Shown here: piece by piece, positions 58,972 to 64,000 of the stretch
Numbering within the stretch: position 1 is the first letter of the stretch
How the letters are laid out: each line of letters begins with the position of its first letter
NCBI GenBank assembly: GCA_964570625.1
Contig: CAZMYW010000007.1
Location: 1-64,000, forward strand
DNA length: 64,000 bases
Reading direction: 5' to 3'
DNA from: JBFLXB01 sp964570625
GTDB lineage: Bacteria > Nitrospirota > Nitrospiria > 2-01-FULL-66-17
Notes under the pieces: model-generated
What the model saw: the letters and a program-made list of their open reading frames with translations, nothing else
Told to the model about the DNA's origin: nothing
Databases searched by the model: none
Position numbers and translations under genes: made by a program

Positions 58972-60272
58972 CACCCGATAATCCGCATGATGTCGTTGTA
59001 GGACACGACCAATGCGAGCGTGATAAGCAACACCATGCCCACCGTCTGGGCAATCTCCAATCCACGCCGATTCAAGGGATGTCCAATCACGGCCTCGATC
59101 AAAAAGAACACCAACCACCCGCCGTCCAACACCGGGATCGGCAACAGATTCATGATGCCAAGTTGCAGACTGATGAACGCCACCAGCCGGACCACGTCGG
59201 TAAATCCGGAGTCTGCGGCTTCGCCCGTGACTTGCGCGATCATGATCGGACCGCCCAGCGCTTTGATGGAGAGATTTCCGGTAAAGAGCTGACCGAGCAC
59301 CTCGAAGGTCAGGCCGGTCAATTCCCACATTTTCTGCGTGCCCTTGACGACCGCCTCGGTAAACCCGTACTGGCGGATCAGCGTGACGTCTTTCCCGCCG
59401 ATGCCGATGACCCACCGCTCGGACGCGGCGTCCATGGCGGGCGTCAGATCCACCGTGGAGTCGACGCCGTCGCGTCGGTAGCCGATCGTCAACTGGGTGC
59501 CCTGATTCTTCTGGATCTCGGCGGACATCTGATACCAGTTGTGGATCGTCGCGCCGTTGAGGGACACGATTTCGTCGCCTGCCTTGAGCCCTGCCACCGC
59601 CGCCGGCATACCGGGGCTGACCATTCCGACGATCGCGGCCTTCTCGGGCAGGAACCCCAGCGTGCCGGCCCCTTTCTCGAATTGCGCGGGGACGGCGAGA
59701 GGCAACGTGAGCCGCTGGTCGCCGCGCTCGACCACGACGTCCACCGTGTGGTCCGGCTTGCGAACAATTTGCGAGACCGCCGCTTCCCACGTCGGCACCT
59801 CGGTCCCGCCGATCGACACTAGTCGGTCTCCAGACTCAAACCCACCCGTCTGGGCGGGCGAGTCCGCTTCGACCCACCCCACCACCGGCGGCTGTTCCAG
59901 AAACGCCGGAACCTGCGTGCCGATCAGATACACCACCGGCATCAACACGAACGCGACCAAGATATTCATCGCGGGACCGGCCAGCACGATGCGCGTGCGT
60001 TCTCCCAACGTGCGGGCGGAGAACTCGTCCGGTTGTTTGGGCGTCTCCTGGGTAGGGTCGTCCCCGGCCATCTTGACGTATCCCCCCAGCGGGATCGCCG
60101 AAATCATGTATTCGGTGTCCCCCACTTGTTTGCTGTAGATCCGGGGACCGAAGCCGAGGGAGAACCGCAACACGCGGACGCCGGTCCAGCGGGCGACCAA
60201 AAAGTGGCCCAACTCGTGGACGAAGATCAAAAATCCCAAAACGACCAGGAACACCAACACGGTATCAATCAT
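58971..60272 (-). CDS. rseP: Site-2 intramembrane zinc protease RseP
   Basis: 433 residues. The zinc site HELGHFLVARWTGVRV lies in helix 1 and the second motif NLLPIPVLDGGWL in helix 3. Two PDZ domains lie between (about 115-200 and 200-290, AGLKAGDEIVSLNGATI visible). It cleaves anti-sigma factors such as RseA and signal-peptide remnants. ATG 60272. Confidence 0.95.
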   Translation of the reverse strand: MIDTVLVFLVVLGFLIFVHELGHFLVARWTGVRVLRFSLGFGPRIYSKQVGDTEYMISAIPLGGYVKMAGDDPTQETPKQPDEFSARTLGERTRIVLAGPAMNILVAFVLMPVVYLIGTQVPAFLEQPPVVGWVEADSPAQTGGFESGDRLVSIGGTEVPTWEAAVSQIVRKPDHTVDVVVERGDQRLTLPLAVPAQFEKGAGTLGFLPEKAAIVGMVSPGMPAAVAGLKAGDEIVSLNGATIHNWYQMSAEIQKNQGTQLTIGYRRDGVDSTVDLTPAMDAASERWVIGIGGKDVTLIRQYGFTEAVVKGTQKMWELTGLTFEVLGQLFTGNLSIKALGGPIMIAQVTGEAADSGFTDVVRLVAFISLQLGIMNLLPIPVLDGGWLVFFLIEAVIGHPLNRRGLEIAQTVGMVLLITLALVVSYNDIMRIIG

Positions 60273-60298
60273 CCATCACCTCATGCACCTCAGGCATC

Positions 60299-61492
60299 TT
60301 ACGCCGCGCCGCTGGACACCAACGACTCGGCTGACGAAACTCCCAGCATTCGACGTGTGATCCGTCGCGCCGCGGCGTCGGCTCCCAACACGTCGTCGAT
60401 TGTGGCCGCTGAAGCAGCGACCGACTGGTTCAACACGCGGTCGATCGTTTCGGCGATTCGAACGAACTCGATTCGGCCCTCAAGGAACGCGGCCACCGCC
60501 TCTTCGTTCGCGGCGTTGAGCGTCGCCGGCGCGGTCCCGCCGGCCTTCAACGCCGCGTACCCGTACCCCAGGCACGGAAACCGGGTTGCGTCGGGCGGCT
60601 CGAACGTCAGCGCCCCTCGCGCGACCACGTCGAGGGCGGGCACGTGTAACGGAAGCCGGCGGGGGTAACTCAACGCATACCCGATGGGCACCCGCATGTC
60701 GGCCACCCCCATCTGCGCCAGCACCGATCCGTCGCAATACTCAACCATGGAATGTACCACGCTCTGTCGATGGATCACCACGTCGATGCGTTCCGCCGGG
60801 ATCCCGAATAACCAGTGCGCTTCGATCACCTCCAACCCCTTGTTCATCAGCGTGGCCGAGTCGATCGTGATTTTGGGGCCCATCGACCAGGTGGGGTGGT
60901 GGAGCGCGTCTTCTCGCGTCACCCGCAGCAGGCGATCGCTGGACAGCCCCCAAAAGGGTCCGCCCGACGCGGTCAAGATCAGCCGCCGGACGTCTTCGCG
61001 GCGATGGCCGTTGAGGACTTGAAAGATCGCATTGTGCTCGCTGTCCACCGGCAAGATGGACACGCCGCGACGGGCCGCTTCAGCCGTCACCAGGGCGCCG
61101 GCTATGACCATCGTTTCTTTGTTGGCCAGCGCGACCGCCCGGCCCGCACGGATCGCGGCCAGCGTGGGCAGGAGTCCCGCAGCGCCCACGATCGCGGACA
61201 GGACGACCTCCGCGTCAACGGACGCCGCCACCGTGGCCGCGGCTTCAGCCCCGCCCACAATCTCGGTCGGCACGTCGGCGCACCGGGCCCGCAGGCGGGC
61301 AGCCTCATCCGGCGACGCCACCGACGCCATTAGCGGACGACACGCCCGGATCTGGTGCTCGAACGCGTCGCCGCCGCGGCCAGCCGCCAACCCGACGACC
61401 TCGAACTCTTCGGGGAACGCCGTGGTCACGTCGAGCGCCGCGCGCCCGATGGAACCGGTGGAGCCGAGAATGGTCAGTCGCTTGCGTGTCAT
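60299..61492 (-). CDS. dxr: 1-deoxy-D-xylulose-5-phosphate reductoisomerase
   Basis: 397 residues, second step of the MEP pathway. NADPH site LTILGSTGSIGRAALDV; metal and substrate site LPVDSEHNAIFQVL and PKITIDSATLMNKGLEVIE; C-terminal NAANEEAVAAFLEGRI. ATG 61492 overlaps the cdsA stop (ATGA). A much longer upstream frame lies inside cdsA and is discarded. Confidence 0.97.
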   Translation of the reverse strand: MTRKRLTILGSTGSIGRAALDVTTAFPEEFEVVGLAAGRGGDAFEHQIRACRPLMASVASPDEAARLRARCADVPTEIVGGAEAAATVAASVDAEVVLSAIVGAAGLLPTLAAIRAGRAVALANKETMVIAGALVTAEAARRGVSILPVDSEHNAIFQVLNGHRREDVRRLILTASGGPFWGLSSDRLLRVTREDALHHPTWSMGPKITIDSATLMNKGLEVIEAHWLFGIPAERIDVVIHRQSVVHSMVEYCDGSVLAQMGVADMRVPIGYALSYPRRLPLHVPALDVVARGALTFEPPDATRFPCLGYGYAALKAGGTAPATLNAANEEAVAAFLEGRIEFVRIAETIDRVLNQSVAASAATIDDVLGADAAARRITRRMLGVSSAESLVSSGAA

Positions 61493-62361
61493 CGCGCCGT
61501 CAGGGCCATACCCCAGGGTCCGCCGTAGCCTTTCGCCCACACCAGGTAATGATAGATCACCGGCGCAGTAAACAACAGCCCGTCGATCTTGTCGAGCAGG
61601 CCGCCGTGGGAGGGAATCAGTCCGCCCGAATCTTTCACGCCCGCCCCGCGTTTGATCAACGACTCCACCAGGTCGCCGGCCATTCCCGCTGCGGCCACGA
61701 CCGCGCCCAACACCGCGGCTTCGCGCCAGGAAAACTCCGGGACGAACCAGACCGCCCCCACCACCGCCGCCGTCACGCCGCCGGCGAGCGCCGCAGCCGC
61801 GCCTTCCACGGTTTTGCGCGGGCTCACTCGCGGCGCCAGCGGCGTCCGGCCCCACACTCGTCCCACGTAAAACGCGGCGGCGTCCGCCACCCACGTCACC
61901 CACAGCGCAAAGACCACCAGCCATTCGCCGCGCGGCACGCCCCGAAGCAGGACGAGGTGCCCGAGCAGCCAGGCCACATACCAGACGCCGAACAACGCAA
62001 AGGCCGCGTCGCCGGTGGCGATCCGTAAGTCGCGCCCGCTCGCGAGCGCGGTCACGGCGATGGCCGCGACCAACCCCGTCGCGATCGCAGGCAGCGCGCC
62101 CGTCCCCGCGTGCTGGAGCGACACGATCGCGATCAAGCCCGCGCCGCCGAGCACGCCTACTGCGAACACCGGCAGTCGACCGCCGCCCCACGCGCCTCGT
62201 TCGCCGGGCGGGAGCGCCATCGCGTACAACTCCATCTGGGACAGAACCGCCACGAGGCCGATCAGGATCGCGAACAGCCACGCCGGGGACCAGATCACCG
62301 CTCCGTACAGAAGCGGGAGAGCGACGAGGGCGGTCACGACCCGCCCGGCGTGTTCCCTCAC
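61489..62361 (-). CDS. cdsA: Phosphatidate cytidylyltransferase
   Basis: 290 residues, eight to nine helices. The family signature near the C terminus is ESLIKRGAGVKDSGGLIPSH followed by GGLLDKIDGL. It makes CDP-diacylglycerol from CTP and phosphatidate. The GTG start at 62361 overlaps the uppS stop (GTGA), giving translational coupling; no ATG start fits. Confidence 0.95.
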   Translation of the reverse strand: MREHAGRVVTALVALPLLYGAVIWSPAWLFAILIGLVAVLSQMELYAMALPPGERGAWGGGRLPVFAVGVLGGAGLIAIVSLQHAGTGALPAIATGLVAAIAVTALASGRDLRIATGDAAFALFGVWYVAWLLGHLVLLRGVPRGEWLVVFALWVTWVADAAAFYVGRVWGRTPLAPRVSPRKTVEGAAAALAGGVTAAVVGAVWFVPEFSWREAAVLGAVVAAAGMAGDLVESLIKRGAGVKDSGGLIPSHGGLLDKIDGLLFTAPVIYHYLVWAKGYGGPWGMALTAR

Positions 62362-63146
62362 CCGGTGCTCCCCTGAAGTTGCTCGCCGGTGCGACCGAAT
62401 CGCCGCTCGCGGCTCTGGTAATCCAAAAACGCCAACAACAGATCGCGGCGGCGGAAATCGGGCCACAACGTCTTGGTGAAATAGAGTTCGGCGTACGCCA
62501 TTTGCCACAATAAAAAATTGCTGACGCGATACTCGCCGCTGGTGCGGATGACCAGGTCGGGGTCCTGCGCGTCTCGGGTATCGAGATACCGCGCGAAGGT
62601 CTGCTCGTCGATCGCCGCGGGGTCGAGCGCTCCGCTTCGAGCGTCCGCCACCATCCGGCGCGCGGCGTCCACGATTTCGCTGCGGCCGCTGTAGCTGAGC
62701 GCCAACGTCAGCGTCATTTCGCTGCACCCGGCGGTTTCGTGTTCGACCCGGCGGATCCAGTCCACCACGCTGACGGGCAATCGTTCGATCCGACCGATCG
62801 TTCGGAACCGGATGTCCCGCTCCAGGAGCGTGGAAAGCTCCCGCTGCAGGTAGAGCTCCAAGAGCAACATCAGTTCCCGCACTTCGAAGGTCGGTCGGCG
62901 CCAGTTTTCAGCGGAAAACGCGTAAATCGTGAGCCCGGATACCCCGAGTTCGCGGCACGCGGTCACGGTCTCTTGTACGGATTTGATCCCTTCCCGGTGC
63001 CCCGCGACGCGCGGCAGCTTCCGGACCGCCGCCCACCGGCCGTTGCCGTCCATAATAATGGCCACGTGCCGGGGCAGGGGTCCCTGTAACACCCGTGACT
63101 GCAGTTCTTCGTCGGATTCGTGCCCGACAACCGAGGTGGGCATCAT
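62358..63146 (-). CDS. uppS: Undecaprenyl diphosphate synthase
   Basis: 262 residues. The active-site IIMDGNGRWA, then FSAENWRRP and the C-terminal RTSGEYRVSNFLLWQMAYAE are canonical. It makes the C55 lipid carrier for peptidoglycan. Two ATGs stand in tandem at 63146/63143; a frame extending 100 codons further crosses the promoter. First gene of uppS-cdsA-dxr-rseP-ispG-proS. Confidence 0.97.
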   Translation of the reverse strand: MMPTSVVGHESDEELQSRVLQGPLPRHVAIIMDGNGRWAAVRKLPRVAGHREGIKSVQETVTACRELGVSGLTIYAFSAENWRRPTFEVRELMLLLELYLQRELSTLLERDIRFRTIGRIERLPVSVVDWIRRVEHETAGCSEMTLTLALSYSGRSEIVDAARRMVADARSGALDPAAIDEQTFARYLDTRDAQDPDLVIRTSGEYRVSNFLLWQMAYAELYFTKTLWPDFRRRDLLLAFLDYQSRERRFGRTGEQLQGSTG

Positions 63147-63179
63147 CGTCAGTCGGACATCCTGGGCATGAGCAGCGGT

Positions 63180-63208
63180 AGTGTAACGTGCGTCCAAAGT
63201 GAAGTCAA
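63180..63208 (-). promoter_or_regulatory. Promoter of the uppS operon
   Basis: Minus-strand TTGACT (63208-63203), 17 bp, TACACT (63185-63180). Its -35 box abuts that of the rightward promoter at 63209. Confidence 0.75.
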
Positions 63209-63236
63209 TTGACACGCCGCGACCGGGCGCTATACT
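63209..63236 (+). promoter_or_regulatory. Divergent promoter of the 37-residue gene
   Basis: TTGACA (63209-63214), 16 bp, TATACT (63231-63236). The two -35 boxes form AGTCAATTGACA, so the polymerases on both sides would compete. Confidence 0.7.
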
Positions 63237-63270
63237 CTGCCCCACAGCTTTCACCGCGTCGGGGTGTTCC

Positions 63271-63384
63271 ATGAAGACGATCGATTCTTTTCGTGAGCCG
63301 GCTCCTCCCAGCGTTGAGCGTGGATTGGGATTCGTCATCCTCGCGCTCAGCCTCGTCGGCCTGCTGATCAACTTCCTCCAGTAA
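63271..63384 (+). CDS. 37-residue single-helix membrane protein
   Basis: ATG 63271 about 28 bases after the -10 box. A polar head (MKTIDSFREPAPPSVERG) is followed by one helix, LGFVILALSLVGLLINFLQ, ending the protein. No family recognised. A strong promoter and clean reading frame favour it being real. Confidence 0.55.
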   Translation: MKTIDSFREPAPPSVERGLGFVILALSLVGLLINFLQ

Positions 63385-63478
63385 TCCGAACCACTCACCC
63401 GTTCCTCCACCAAGAGTGATGCCGTCACGGGTGTAACCCGTGGCACCTCACCTTACACGGCTTATCTTGCACGGCACG

Positions 63479-63507
63479 TTGCATGCGCGAACTCGACAGG
63501 GTAGAAT
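63479..63507 (+). promoter_or_regulatory. Promoter of the sppA-like gene
   Basis: TTGCAT (63479-63484), 17 bp, TAGAAT (63502-63507), about 18 bases before the likely transcription start and 25 before ATG 63532. Confidence 0.6.
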
Positions 63508-63531
63508 GCCGCTCCGGTTTCGAGGCTCGAC

Positions 63532-64000
63532 ATGCGCCGCTGGATTGCAACGACCGTTGGTCTCCTGGCAAGCGTGGTGTTCAGCGCCTGCATCACCGTC
63601 AACCTCCCGTCCGGCCCGCAGCCGTTCAAAGAAACCCGCCTGAGCGGCGCGGGCAAGGACAAGCTGCTCCTGATCGAAATCTCGGGATTCCTGTCGGGGC
63701 AACGACGCGGCAACGCGCTGCTCGGAGAGAGCCAGCCGAGCCTCGTGTCCGAGGTCGCGGAGATCGTCCGTAAAGCCGAACGAGATCGACGGATCAAGGG
63801 CGTCATCCTCCGCATCAACAGTCCCGGCGGCACGGTCACCGCGTCGGACACTATCTATCACGAGCTGCTCGCCTACAAGCAGCGGGCGAAGATCCCGATG
63901 GTCGCACAGATCCTCGATCTCGGCACGTCCGGCGCGTACTACCTCGCGCAGGCCGCGGACCGGATCGTGGCTCAGCCCACCACCGTGACGGGCAGCATCG
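63532..64000 (+). CDS. sppA: Signal peptide peptidase SppA-like protein (5' part)
   Basis: The first 156 codons; the gene runs off the right edge. The signal ends in a lipobox-like VFSAC (about 15-19). The S49 domain shows KLLLIEISGFLSG, VILRINSPGGTVTASD (oxyanion region) and the catalytic-serine context DLGTSGAYYLAQAADRI, then PTTVTGSI. SppA cuts leftover signal peptides in the membrane. The size class (single or double domain) cannot be told from this part. Confidence 0.9.
   Translation, partial: MRRWIATTVGLLASVVFSACITVNLPSGPQPFKETRLSGAGKDKLLLIEISGFLSGQRRGNALLGESQPSLVSEVAEIVRKAERDRRIKGVILRINSPGGTVTASDTIYHELLAYKQRAKIPMVAQILDLGTSGAYYLAQAADRIVAQPTTVTGSI

Noticed and set aside
58814..59065. 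Arg-rich reading frames such as MNGHLRRCRCASGAHV on the minus strand through the repeats
   Set aside because: The same peptide appears at every repeat copy, always fused to unrelated sequence. It is the translation of the palindromic repeat, not a gene.
1..64000. tRNA, rRNA and CRISPR arrays
   Set aside because: I scanned for tRNA T-arm patterns and regularly spaced repeats. The only repeats are the dispersed palindromes, which are kilobases apart, and GGTTCGAGATCGAAC near 17990, a simple inverted repeat. None supports a tRNA or CRISPR call.

Overview
The window reads as chromosomal DNA from a high-G+C, chemolithotroph-type Gram-negative bacterium, most likely a member of the Nitrospirota (Nitrospira-like). 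The reasons are a membrane-bound multi-cytochrome c cluster with a cytochrome bd-like oxidase subunit, a complex I cluster carrying two NuoM subunits in tandem, a DsrEFH/TusA/DsrE2 sulfur-relay operon, and an otherwise ordinary bacterial housekeeping set. The assignment is an inference from gene content; no rRNA gene is present to settle it.

Layout. 1-135: possible tail of an insertion element. 0.17-12.3 kb: electron-transport cluster, nearly all on the minus strand: ferredoxin-NADP reductase-like protein, DmsC/NrfD-like membrane protein, diheme cytochrome c fused to an ethylbenzene-dehydrogenase-gamma-like heme domain, two membrane-anchored c-type cytochromes, a 647-residue cytochrome bd-like protein, six tiny membrane proteins and two sulfatase-modifying-factor-like proteins without the catalytic cysteines. 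Two leftward promoters here share the same extended -10 sequence. 12.5-21.9 kb: hemY-type protoporphyrinogen oxidase, rho, a 60-residue histone-fold protein, the sulfur-relay operon (with a probably leaderless first gene), a TenA/PqqC/CADD-like enzyme, an EamA transporter, glmM and a tetraheme cytochrome. 21.97-25.4 kb: comEC and an M48 lipoprotein protease. 25.4-39.6 kb: nuoA-B-C-D-G-I-J-K-L-M-M-N, without nuoE, nuoF or nuoH. 39.9-42.7 kb: trkA, trkH, marC. 42.8-47.0 kb: rightward arsenosugar-type cluster (AhpD-like protein, arsS, PNPOx-like flavoprotein, membrane protein, FAD oxidase). 47-51.4 kb: NYN ribonuclease-like protein, O-methyltransferase, ExoD-like protein, FKBP isomerase, ribosomal protein L9, DUF2914 protein. 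51.4-54.8 kb: small accessory island (zinc-knuckle micro-protein, DUF3883 nuclease-like protein, IS4 transposase remnant, 569-residue orphan, broken DUF433 antitoxin). 54.9-63.2 kb: kelch propeller, then the uppS-cdsA-dxr-rseP-ispG-proS operon. 63.3-64 kb: a 37-residue membrane protein and the start of an SppA-like peptidase.

The most striking non-coding structure is a family of eight imperfect-palindrome repeats (119-187 bp). Each has its right end within about 16 bp of the stop codon of a minus-strand gene. All share a central CGTAC-loop-GTACG hairpin, and in most copies the outer arms differ in sequence but still pair with each other. Three of them punctuate the nuo operon. This family, the histone, the double-NuoM complex I and the cytochrome bd-like cluster with its micro-proteins are the parts most worth following up.
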